DNA from: Verrucomicrobia subdivision 6 bacterium | Lineage (GTDB): Bacteria; Verrucomicrobiota; Verrucomicrobiia; Methylacidiphilales; Verrucolacustridaceae | Assembly: GCA_947466515.1 (NCBI GenBank) | Contig: CANIEM010000016.1 | Span: 1 to 35,846, forward strand | Length of the DNA stretch: 35,846 nucleotides | Direction of reading: 5' to 3' | Shown: positions 16,376 to 23,854 of the stretch, piece after piece | Layout: the number at the start of each line of letters is the position of its first letter | Position numbering within the stretch: the stretch's first letter is position 1 | Notes under the pieces: model-generated | What the model saw: only the letters and a program-made list of their open reading frames with translations | What the model was told of the DNA's origin: nothing | The model's database searches: none | Translations under genes and position numbers: made by a program

Positions 16376-18805
16376 TTACTTAATTACGGTTTCTTTGGTG
16401 CCTTCACGATCTTTGGCCATACTGCCAACTCGGTGTGAAGCTACAATATTTAGCCAGTCCGCCATAATAGTTAACGACTCCTTTAACTCAAGAGTCTCGG
16501 TCAAGTCGATGGCATCGGTAACGCCTTCGGTTTCGCCATCGGCAGATTCTTCCAGGGTGGGCTTCTTTTTCTTGGGATCTTTATCAGAAAGGATCACTCC
16601 TTTTTTGTCGTCGATGACAAATCGAGCGCGAGGCTCGGATGACTTTCGAATGGCTTCCTCAATCTTTTTCCTGTCCTCATTTCGAAGGTCTTCCGACTTC
16701 TTTTCTTCGAGGCGAGTGACTTCATTCAACGAAATGGAACCCGCCTGAATACGTGCGCGAACCTTTTCGATATCCGTCTCAAGAAAGGTCATATCTTTGT
16801 CGGTCGCTAAGCGTTCCTTGGATTTCTCAATGAGCATGACACGCAGCGATGGATCGAACATAAGGGAGGAGAAGCGACTCGGTCCGATCTCATCCCAGGG
16901 AAGTGCGTTGGGAAGATCTGCTTCACCAATCTTCATATAATCCAAGGGGGAAGGAATTGAGATATCGGGAACTACACCACGATTTTGGGTGGAGTGCCCG
17001 TTGGGGAGATAAAATTTCTGTATGGTCAGTTTCACTGCTCCCGCTTGGGGTATGGTTTTATCCGGTTTTTGTTGGAGAAACTTTCCAAGTTCTACGACCG
17101 CCTGAACCGTTCCTTTGCCGTGGGTGCTTTTTTCCCCGACGATGAGAGCGCGACCATAATTCTGAAGCGCTCCCGCTGCAATTTCGGAGGCAGAAGCGCT
17201 CCGCCGTCCAGTAAGAACGAGGAGAGGACCTCGGTAGGTTTCCCCCGCATTATCGTCGGTGCGTTGAATTACAGTGCCCTTGCCGTCGCGCACTTGGACG
17301 ACAGGCCCTTTATCAATGAAAAGCCCTGTCATAGTAACCGCTTCATCAAGAAGCCCACCACCGTTTTTACGAAGATCCAGAATCACTCCATCGACCTTGG
17401 CCTGATTTAGCTTTTTAAGGAGAACTTCGACATCTTGGGAGGTTGAACGGGGCGTGGCGCCATTCCCGCTCGCGGAAGAATCCGTCCCGCCTACTTCCCC
17501 GTAAAAACTAGGAAGATCGATGACCCCAATTCTCCATGCATCCGGGAGTATCTCTGGAACGGTGGTTAAGGTCTGTGGATTGGGGGTATCATCCTCCGAT
17601 TTCTTTCCGAACCGGTCCCGCAACTCGTTCAGCCAGTTTCCCGAAGGAGGGGATGGAGCAGCGGGAGGGGGTGTCGAGACGATGGTGGTGGCTTGAATGG
17701 GTTTCTCAGTTTTAGGAATATCGTATACAGCGGCGGTGGCTTGCTGAGCGGCTAATTTCACTTCATCGCGGGTGATCTGGATTTCCCTTTGCTCTCCAGC
17801 GCTACTGCCAGCAGGGACGACTTGAAGTCGGACGACAGTTTTCTTAGGGCCACGAATTTTCTTTACCGCATTACGAAGCTTCATGTCGACGATATCGTCA
17901 AAGGCTCCTTCGCCTTGCGCTACACCGATAATTTTGTCTCCAACTTTGAGTCGGGCATCCAGATCAGCGGGGCCCCCAGGAACAAGCTCCTTGATCACGC
18001 AGTAGCCATCCTCTGAGGCAAGAACCGCGCCAATCCCGCAAAGAGCGAGCTTGATTCCGATGGAGAAATCCTCGAGCGAGGATGCGCTCATGTAGCTGGA
18101 GTGGGGGTCGTAAAGTGAAGCTAAGGCGGTTAGATAAAGCTGGGTGATTTCCTCGCTATCGTACTCATCAAGGTTTTTAACAAGACGATCGTAGCGCTTG
18201 GTTACGGTGGTCAGAGGAGTTTCTTCCGGTTTCTTCTTCTCTTTGGCGATTTTCGATTGAGGAGCAAGCTTCTCTCGTAGGACATCGAACTTGAGGCGCC
18301 GTTCCCAAAGCTCGTCCGCGGCGATTTGGTCGGTAGGCCAACCCACTTTTGTTCGATCAATTTCATAGCTTTGGGCAGTAGTGAAATCAAAAGGCAGGAG
18401 GAGTCGATTTTTGATCCAGGCCAAGCGTTCGCGAACGCGGTCGTTAAAAGTTGCAAAGATAACGAAGGCAGGGGTGATGTCACCTCGTTGCGTCAGTTGG
18501 GAAAGTTGAGCTGCATAAGTGTTTTGGAAAGTCTGAAGATCCGTCTGAAGAAAGAAGGCGTGATTATAGTCGAGTGACTCCATGTAGCCTTTGATCCAGT
18601 CTTTGGCTTTTTCCTCGGTCAGAGGTCTTCCGGCAAAGTGGTGATCCTGCAACAACTTCTGGACAAGAATAGCGGTAGCTTGAGAGCTGGGTGTTGGACG
18701 GAGGGATTCTGCGTGGCCTGAGCAGATTCCAAATACCACGACTAGAGCCAGTAGGAGAGATGGCTTAGATGAAATTAACCAAATCATCTTTCCAACATAA
18801 CCCAT
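16376..18805 (-). CDS. C-terminal processing (tail-specific) protease, S41 family
   Basis: 809-aa Prc/Tsp-type periplasmic serine protease. A signal peptide (about residues 1-32, ending ...GHA) is followed by the Tsp N-terminal domain, a PDZ domain (about 250-340; LVPGGPADLDARLKVGDKIIGV), a Pro-rich insert (about 370-410), the S41 catalytic core and a long charged C-terminal region (DUF3340-like). The catalytic Ser540 is in SASASEIAAG and the Lys in STHGKGTVQ (K564). It cleaves proteins from their C-termini in the periplasm. No clear Shine-Dalgarno precedes the ATG at 18805; an internal ATG six codons later (18787) is an alternative. A thioredoxin-like gene follows. Confidence 0.93.
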   Translation of the reverse strand: MGYVGKMIWLISSKPSLLLALVVVFGICSGHAESLRPTPSSQATAILVQKLLQDHHFAGRPLTEEKAKDWIKGYMESLDYNHAFFLQTDLQTFQNTYAAQLSQLTQRGDITPAFVIFATFNDRVRERLAWIKNRLLLPFDFTTAQSYEIDRTKVGWPTDQIAADELWERRLKFDVLREKLAPQSKIAKEKKKPEETPLTTVTKRYDRLVKNLDEYDSEEITQLYLTALASLYDPHSSYMSASSLEDFSIGIKLALCGIGAVLASEDGYCVIKELVPGGPADLDARLKVGDKIIGVAQGEGAFDDIVDMKLRNAVKKIRGPKKTVVRLQVVPAGSSAGEQREIQITRDEVKLAAQQATAAVYDIPKTEKPIQATTIVSTPPPAAPSPPSGNWLNELRDRFGKKSEDDTPNPQTLTTVPEILPDAWRIGVIDLPSFYGEVGGTDSSASGNGATPRSTSQDVEVLLKKLNQAKVDGVILDLRKNGGGLLDEAVTMTGLFIDKGPVVQVRDGKGTVIQRTDDNAGETYRGPLLVLTGRRSASASEIAAGALQNYGRALIVGEKSTHGKGTVQAVVELGKFLQQKPDKTIPQAGAVKLTIQKFYLPNGHSTQNRGVVPDISIPSPLDYMKIGEADLPNALPWDEIGPSRFSSLMFDPSLRVMLIEKSKERLATDKDMTFLETDIEKVRARIQAGSISLNEVTRLEEKKSEDLRNEDRKKIEEAIRKSSEPRARFVIDDKKGVILSDKDPKKKKPTLEESADGETEGVTDAIDLTETLELKESLTIMADWLNIVASHRVGSMAKDREGTKETVIK

Positions 18806-18914
18806 TTGGGCTGAAAAGCATCCTCTTCAGAAAATATAATAGATATTTCTTGTGAAGATGTGAAAATAGAAAGACTAATGTGCGCAAAATACTATATATC
18901 AGAGGCTTATGTTT
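18806..18914 (-). promoter_or_regulatory. AT-rich leader of the protease gene, likely promoter
   Basis: This 109-nt gap between lytR and the protease gene is markedly richer in A/T than its surroundings. On the minus strand, TATATT (plus 18833-18838) is a possible -10 element, but no good -35 lies at standard spacing. It probably provides the protease operon with its own promoter. Confidence 0.4.
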
Positions 18915-19640
18915 TTATTTCTTGGGGGGGGGCGGAGGTTTTATGGCTGTGAGGAGGGCTTTGGCGTGGCGGCGAGAAACGGAAACAGTAGTTTTATTGC
19001 GTAAGGTTAAAGTTAAAATAGGCGTTAAAGGAAGGGACCACCCGCTGATTTGAGCTCGGGATATCCACCGACCGCGAGAGGTTTGGAGGAATGAATTTTT
19101 GGGAAGTCTCTGAAGGATTGCTTGCAAGGTTGAGCGGAGAATTCCTTTGCCATCCGCTAAGTGGAGAAAGACATAGTTCCCATCCGATTCGATTTGATGA
19201 ATCTCATCGGCTGAAATGAGCACCTTTTTGCCGGCTACTTCCGCGATGAACTTAGGCGCGGGTCGTATGTTTTTAGGGTTGGTTAGTTTTCTTTGTGCAC
19301 GTAGGAGTGCTTGATAGAGCCTATCTTCCGCGACTGGTTTAAGAAGGTAGTCGGCAATATCAAGGTCGAATGCAGTGACGGCATGTTCGGAGTGGGCGGT
19401 GACGGCGATAACCGCGCCGGGAAAGGAGCGTTCTTTGAGAAGATCGAATCCATTTTCCTGGCCGAGGGAGAGGTCGAGAAAAATCAGATCGGGCATGTAT
19501 TTATTGATGAGGTCTATGGCTTCGGTCGTGTTGGCGGCTTCTCCGCATATTTGAATATGAGGAAAGCCAAGAAGGACATCACGAAGGTCCTGACGACAGA
19601 GGGGTTCGTCATCGACTAAGATGGCTCGCAAGGATTTCAT
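18915..19640 (-). CDS. LytTR-family response regulator
   Basis: 241 aa: a receiver domain (residues about 5-120) with the acidic pair D10-D11, phosphoacceptor D56 (LIFLDLSL), Thr in VTAHS and Lys in LLKPV, and a LytTR DNA-binding domain (about 130-235; EIHQIESDGNYVFLH, SFLQTSRGRWIS). It is the partner of the MASE1-LytS kinase, which ends only 1 nt upstream. The C-terminus is a run of prolines and lysines encoded by a C9 tract (plus 18924-18932), where slippage would alter only the last few residues. Target genes are not evident. Confidence 0.93.
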   Translation of the reverse strand: MKSLRAILVDDEPLCRQDLRDVLLGFPHIQICGEAANTTEAIDLINKYMPDLIFLDLSLGQENGFDLLKERSFPGAVIAVTAHSEHAVTAFDLDIADYLLKPVAEDRLYQALLRAQRKLTNPKNIRPAPKFIAEVAGKKVLISADEIHQIESDGNYVFLHLADGKGILRSTLQAILQRLPKNSFLQTSRGRWISRAQISGWSLPLTPILTLTLRNKTTVSVSRRHAKALLTAIKPPPPPKK

Positions 19641-19641
19641 C

Positions 19642-21516
19642 TCAGGCTTTTCTTGTTGGGAGCTGCATTTCGGCAGTGACCGTGCCGGGGGGGGCTTCCC
19701 GGAGAGTGAGATTCGCTTCTTCTCCGAAGAGAAGGATTAGGTGCTGGCGGACGAGCATTAGTCCACCTGAGCTTTTGGTTAAGTTCGCGGCTGAGAAATT
19801 ACCAGGCTGGGAGACAAGTATAACTAGTCTATTATTGTTCTTGAGCATGGCGGAGGCATGAATATTAAGATTACCTTCTGCGTCTCGAGTTCCGTGCTTC
19901 ACGGCGTTTTCGATGAGGGTGTGAATGCTCATAGGAGGCACAGGAATACTTACGGTATTTCGGGGAAAACTTAGTTTTGTGAAAATTGTAGAGCCGCGCA
20001 TCTTTTCAAGGGCGATATAATCACGGCAAAGAGAGATTTCCACCTTCAGCGGAACCAGCGGACTGGCTTGGGAGTCGACGGCACTTCGAAGAAAGCGGGC
20101 AAGGTGACCAGTGAACTCCCTAGCGCTGGTGGGATTGCGACGGATGAGTGCTCGAAGGCCAGTAAGGCAGTTAAAAAGAAGGTGGGGGTTGAAGCGAGAG
20201 CGAAGTGAGGCGATCTCTATTTGGGCGTTTTCAGCGCTCGCTTCGGCTCTTTCCATCTTCTCTTGCAGACGAAGGCAGTGAAGTAATCCGGTGGCTTGAA
20301 GTGGTTCACCGCTCGGGGAAAATTGGGTGATGACCCAGTGGGAAACGTAAGAGGGTTGTGAGGGGTCGATGGGGTTGAGCTTAACCTGTCCTGTTGGGCT
20401 TCTTCTTTGGAAAAGAGAGACCCCTCTAGGAAGATTCTGGGCGATGGTCTTGCTCTGAATTTTCAGCCCGGTGACTGAGTCCCAGGACCAGAATGTGGAA
20501 TCGAGTGAATCCATGACGAGCTGATCTTTTTGGGCGTTGGCACGAAGGGTATCGGCGGCTAGGCCGAGCGGGAGCATGGTCAGGCAAAACATGGTCAGCA
20601 TGCTTATTTGCAGGGTGAGTGGTTCCTTAAGAGTTGAAAGCACGGACGAAGTGGTATTGGCAGTGCGGTAGCTCTTCTCCATGGAGGAGAGTATTGTGGT
20701 ATCGGAGTGTTTTGCAATTAGGCGAAGGTCAAATGGCGTCTGTGGTTGCAAGGTGAAGAAAAGAAAAGATAAAAGTAGGCAAAAGAGAGTCGCTCCCTTT
20801 AATCCGGTTGACCACACGCCCCAGATAAAGATAGGGATGAGACTAATGGCAAGGGCGCTAGAGAAGGCAAAATTGGCATGAATTAGCCATACCGCGATTG
20901 CCACTACCAAGGTATGGGCAATGAGTCGAAAGCCAGTTCGATTGAGCCATGGAAACTTTAAGTAATCCCGCCAAACCAAGATTAGTGGGGTGAGGAGAAT
21001 TATGCCGCTAGCATTTCCCAGCGAATAGATGAGAACCTCGGAGGCAAAGTTGTGGGATGGGACGACACCGTTATGGCGTAAAAGAATCTGGGCGAGTAGG
21101 GCGCTAATGAGGGTTGGGATCCAAGGAGCGGCGATGAGGAAAAGTACAATATCCCGTTGCGTGGATATCCAATCGTGAAACCCGCGGGCCACTTTGCGCA
21201 GCAGAAACCATGCGGCTAATGTTTCAACGGTGTTGGCTAAAGGTAAAAGCAGGGCGGTGCTAGTGGGAACTGTGCCCCAAAAGAAAAACTGAGTGGGGAG
21301 CAGACCCAAATAAACGCCCAGAAGCATCCAGCGTCCACCTAGTAAGACAGCAGCGAGAGCGGCTCCTGATGCGGGCCAGAGAGGGGCGGACCATACGGGG
21401 TAGAGATTATGAATAAATAGAGAAATATAGGCCAAGGCCATTTGACTAAAAGCCGTCAAGATGACCCCTTTGATAATGGTACGTAGTCGATTGCCTGAAA
21501 AAGGGGGAGTATTCAC
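19642..21516 (-). CDS. MASE1-LytS-type sensor histidine kinase
   Basis: 624 aa. The N-terminal ~310 residues form a multi-helix MASE1-like sensor (YPVWSAPLWPASGAALAAVLLGG near residues 34-56; split: YPVWSAPLWP, ASGAALAAVLLGG). A further helix (about 305-325), a linker and a short coiled coil (about 415-440) follow. The kinase part has the LytS-type phosphoacceptor motif SRFNPHLLFNCLTGLR with H445, and an ATPase N-box HTLIENAVKHG. The G-box is SSGGLMLV, somewhat divergent. A C8 tract (plus 19687-19694) lies 17 codons from the stop. It faces the LuxR-type gene across a short divergent region. The signal sensed is unknown. Confidence 0.92.
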   Translation of the reverse strand: MNTPPFSGNRLRTIIKGVILTAFSQMALAYISLFIHNLYPVWSAPLWPASGAALAAVLLGGRWMLLGVYLGLLPTQFFFWGTVPTSTALLLPLANTVETLAAWFLLRKVARGFHDWISTQRDIVLFLIAAPWIPTLISALLAQILLRHNGVVPSHNFASEVLIYSLGNASGIILLTPLILVWRDYLKFPWLNRTGFRLIAHTLVVAIAVWLIHANFAFSSALAISLIPIFIWGVWSTGLKGATLFCLLLSFLFFTLQPQTPFDLRLIAKHSDTTILSSMEKSYRTANTTSSVLSTLKEPLTLQISMLTMFCLTMLPLGLAADTLRANAQKDQLVMDSLDSTFWSWDSVTGLKIQSKTIAQNLPRGVSLFQRRSPTGQVKLNPIDPSQPSYVSHWVITQFSPSGEPLQATGLLHCLRLQEKMERAEASAENAQIEIASLRSRFNPHLLFNCLTGLRALIRRNPTSAREFTGHLARFLRSAVDSQASPLVPLKVEISLCRDYIALEKMRGSTIFTKLSFPRNTVSIPVPPMSIHTLIENAVKHGTRDAEGNLNIHASAMLKNNNRLVILVSQPGNFSAANLTKSSGGLMLVRQHLILLFGEEANLTLREAPPGTVTAEMQLPTRKA

Positions 21517-21552
21517 ATCACATAAACTACTTAAATATTGAAAAAGGAGGAA

Positions 21553-21558
21553 TATAAT
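21553..21558 (+). promoter_or_regulatory. TATAAT -10-like element overlapping a Shine-Dalgarno/start region
   Basis: A consensus TATAAT, with a weak CTTAAA 17 nt upstream, lies directly before the ATG of a mini-ORF and after AAAGGAGG. If it is a real promoter, transcription would start near 21565 and the mini-ORF would not be translated. If not, it is just the AT-rich spacer between ribosome site and start. Confidence 0.35.
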
Positions 21559-21648
21559 ATGGCCTTTTTTCCGTTTGTCACGCTTTTCATACCATTAATC
21601 CCTTTAAGGTTTATGCCCAGCAATGGAACGCCAAGATTGAAAGCGTGA
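21559..21648 (+). CDS. 29-aa leader peptide ORF coupled to the LuxR-type gene
   Basis: ATG at 21559 follows AAAGGAGG (21543-21550) by 8 nt, the best Shine-Dalgarno in this region. The encoded peptide is hydrophobic, MAFFPFVTLFIPLIPLRFM, then SNGTPRLKA. Its TGA (21646-21648) overlaps the GTG (21645) of the next gene as GTGA, the arrangement used for translational coupling elsewhere in this window. The downstream GTG has no ribosome site of its own. I infer a translated leader, or a small membrane peptide. The competing reading is that the region is only a promoter. Confidence 0.45.
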   Translation: MAFFPFVTLFIPLIPLRFMPSNGTPRLKA

Positions 21649-22340
21649 ACGGTTTTATGTCTCCTTCCAGTTTACGGGCGGTTGTATTAGAAGATCGCGA
21701 AGCGATTCGATATATTCTGAAAAATATCCTCGCTGAGCCCCTCAACTGCGAACTGGAGTTCCTGTCGTGTTACAAAAACATGAAGGAACTTAAGGAAAAG
21801 CCTGATATTATTTTCTTCTCGGCCCAACTAGTACCCTATGGTGAGTTGATCCGGTACAGGCATGAGGGGGCTAAATCGATTGTTTTTGGGGAATCATTTG
21901 CCGCTACATCAGTACTCTGGTGGAGAAGGAGAGGGGCAGATGGACTGATGGATTTGCGAGATGGCCTCGAGACTTGGCGGGATTGCCTTGCTGAAGTGCT
22001 GCAGGGAAGGAGCGCGGCTACTCCTTCGGCAGAAGATGCGATCCTAAATTCGGACCCCGAGGTGGGCTTGCAGACGCTGACGCGGCGGGAGATGGAAGTA
22101 GCGCAGTACTTGGTCTTGGGACGCTCCGCAGAGCAGGCGGCGAAAACATTTGGAACATCGGTGGGTACGATCAAAAATCAGCGTAAATCAGTCTACCGAA
22201 AATTAGGAATTGTTCGGGCGACTCAACTGCCTTGGGCGATGGGAAATGGTATTCCCCATGTAACGAGTAAAGGAGCGAGGGTACATAACCTTCATGCGGA
22301 AGCTCCTACTGGACCTTACCTTTCTCCAGACGGGGACTAA
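21645..22340 (+). CDS. LuxR-type regulator with degenerate receiver domain
   Basis: 231 aa. The N-terminal part has the receiver pattern (VVLEDREAIRYIL; KPDIIFFSAQL), but the phosphoacceptor position holds Ser59 instead of Asp and the usual C-terminal Lys is not visible, so it should not be phosphorylated in the standard way. The C-terminal LuxR helix-turn-helix is clear: LTRREMEVAQYLVLGRS, then TFGTSVGTIKNQRKSVYRKLG. It is divergent from lytS/lytR and may act with that system. The start is GTG at 21645 (overlapping the leader stop) or ATG at 21657; neither has a strong ribosome site of its own. Confidence 0.85.
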   Translation: MNGFMSPSSLRAVVLEDREAIRYILKNILAEPLNCELEFLSCYKNMKELKEKPDIIFFSAQLVPYGELIRYRHEGAKSIVFGESFAATSVLWWRRRGADGLMDLRDGLETWRDCLAEVLQGRSAATPSAEDAILNSDPEVGLQTLTRREMEVAQYLVLGRSAEQAAKTFGTSVGTIKNQRKSVYRKLGIVRATQLPWAMGNGIPHVTSKGARVHNLHAEAPTGPYLSPDGD

Positions 22341-22349
22341 GAGAAGCAA

Positions 22350-22471
22350 GTGAAGTTCAACTTCTTCAAAAAAAAAGAATTAACACAGGAGCTGTGCTTG
22401 CAATCTTTGGGGTTGGTTTTGTTTTTTGGGCGTCCCTCTTTCTTGTTCTTTTTTTCGTCCTGACGCGTTAA
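22350..22471 (+). pseudogene. Possible 40-aa single-helix membrane peptide, interrupted or frameshifted at an A9 tract
   Basis: From GTG 22350 the frame reads MKFNFFKKK up to an A9 run (22368-22376). In that frame it continues to a TGA without a natural look. A -1 shift on the A9 gives RINTGAVLAIFGVGFVFW, then ASLFLVLFFVLTR and TAA (22469-22471): a charged N-terminus, one membrane helix and a terminal Arg. The second frame has no start codon of its own. This could be a broken gene, a slippage-expressed peptide, a sequence error, or chance in a T-rich stretch. The rest of the 180-nt gap (22341-22520) shows nothing else convincing. Confidence 0.3.
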
Positions 22472-22520
22472 AGCCTCATTTGGAGTAGGGGAGAGGATTG
22501 CTCCTTATTTCCTAAAGCCC

Positions 22521-23669
22521 TTAGATTGATTGAAGAAGATGCTGACAAACCTGCTTCGCTTCAAAGTGTTCCTCCGCCAGTTGACGCGCTGCCTGAGCAT
22601 GGTGTGAATACTCCTTGGTTACCCGGGCAATGGCTTCGGTGGCTTCGTCAAGATCGGTGAAGGAGAGTGCCCCATGGCCTGAGGGGAGGTGTTTCGTCCA
22701 ACCTGTTTCCTGTACGACCACGGGCCGGCCCAGAGCTAAGTAGCAGGCGCTACGACAACTAAACCAGCCGGTTCTTCCCTGGACGTAGCCGTGCTTGGCA
22801 ACACTCCACTCGGCGACTGAATTTTGAAGAAACTTTCTGTAGGTAAGGTGGTCGGGAACAACCTCCTGTGGTTCAACAAGATTCCACCCGATCTGGAGAA
22901 GGTGGTCAGCTGGGCGTTGTGCGTCGACCCCAAGCCCCATGGCTAACTGGAATCGGGCTGGAGACTTTTTTGGGAGGTCGTAGAATTTTTTAAATTCGAT
23001 ATCCTTCTGACCATAGGGGACTCCTTCCCAAGTTTTTGGGGGATAGCTGGACCAGTTCATTACAGTGGTCCATGGGCCTTGGGCTGGAGGGGGGGTAACA
23101 GGCCAATGGTCGAGGGCAATGGGCTGAACCGTAGGTCGCCAAGTAATGCCATCCAGAGGAACTGGGCAATCGGGCTGGCCAACGGATAGCCCGAAGGTGA
23201 AGTGGCTGTGGTGATCGCGTAGGCGACCCGCGTATTGAGGATTGGAGCCATCGAGAAGGCCGATCTGGCAGAACATCGGATCCCCATCGATAAACATTTT
23301 GTGCCCGACCCGCAGATCATAATCGCGAAGCCAGCCAGCACTAGAGACGTTAACCAGAAGGTCGCCATGCCGAAGCCACTCGCGGGCTACTTTTTCGCCT
23401 GCACCATAAAATTTCCCGTCGGCCCCGTTGCGGTAGACCCAGGAATTGGCTAAATCGAAATCGGTAAAGATTTTCTGAAGAGATTGAAGGGCAAAAGAGC
23501 AGTCGGCAGTAATGGTGCCCGCGACAGGATCGTAGGGCCAGGCTCCTGAATCTTCGAGATAGAGAACTTCGTGGCCTAAGCTACGAAATCCTAGTAGGTA
23601 CTGGAGGTAGTCCCAAATGACCCCACCGAAAGGGTACTGACCGACCAGTCCTGTAATAATAATTCGCAT
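22521..23669 (-). CDS. Glycosyltransferase-like protein (GT-B type, unknown specificity)
   Basis: 382 aa. The N-terminus MRIIITGLVGQYPFGGVIWDYLQYLLGF (split: MRIIITGLVGQYP, FGGVIWDYLQYLLGF) and LGHEVLYLEDSGAW look like a GT-B donor/acceptor domain with a Gly-rich loop. The C-terminal domain contains GWFSCRSACYLALGRPVVVQ and LPSGHGALSFTDLDEATEAI, the usual shape of a nucleotide-sugar site in family-1-like glycosyltransferases, where the chain ends 'G.P.l..f.d.eea...i'. No signal peptide or membrane helix is seen. It is convergent with the LuxR-type gene and divergent from mutS. Substrate unknown. Confidence 0.7.
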   Translation of the reverse strand: MRIIITGLVGQYPFGGVIWDYLQYLLGFRSLGHEVLYLEDSGAWPYDPVAGTITADCSFALQSLQKIFTDFDLANSWVYRNGADGKFYGAGEKVAREWLRHGDLLVNVSSAGWLRDYDLRVGHKMFIDGDPMFCQIGLLDGSNPQYAGRLRDHHSHFTFGLSVGQPDCPVPLDGITWRPTVQPIALDHWPVTPPPAQGPWTTVMNWSSYPPKTWEGVPYGQKDIEFKKFYDLPKKSPARFQLAMGLGVDAQRPADHLLQIGWNLVEPQEVVPDHLTYRKFLQNSVAEWSVAKHGYVQGRTGWFSCRSACYLALGRPVVVQETGWTKHLPSGHGALSFTDLDEATEAIARVTKEYSHHAQAARQLAEEHFEAKQVCQHLLQSI

Positions 23670-23854
23670 AAGGTGGAGTGTAGGGGGAAACAGGAAAGGG
23701 TGAAGGAGATTAGGGTCGAGATTGGTTTTGCATGGTCATTCGATGAGTTTTTCGGCCCAACCTATTGATTTGAAATCGACATATGTTGTCGGTCTATGCA
23801 CAGGTAACTTTGTTGCGGATTGAGATTGGGGATAGAGTAGGGAAAAATAGGAGA

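Noticed and set aside
16903-17410. Plus-strand ORFs of 80 and 141 aa inside the protease gene
   Set aside because: Antisense to the catalytic core of the S41 protease, with no recognisable motif.
23783-23854. MutS start at the upstream ATG (23783)
   Set aside because: The extra 24 residues do not resemble MutS N-termini, and a possible promoter lies so that transcription would begin after this ATG.
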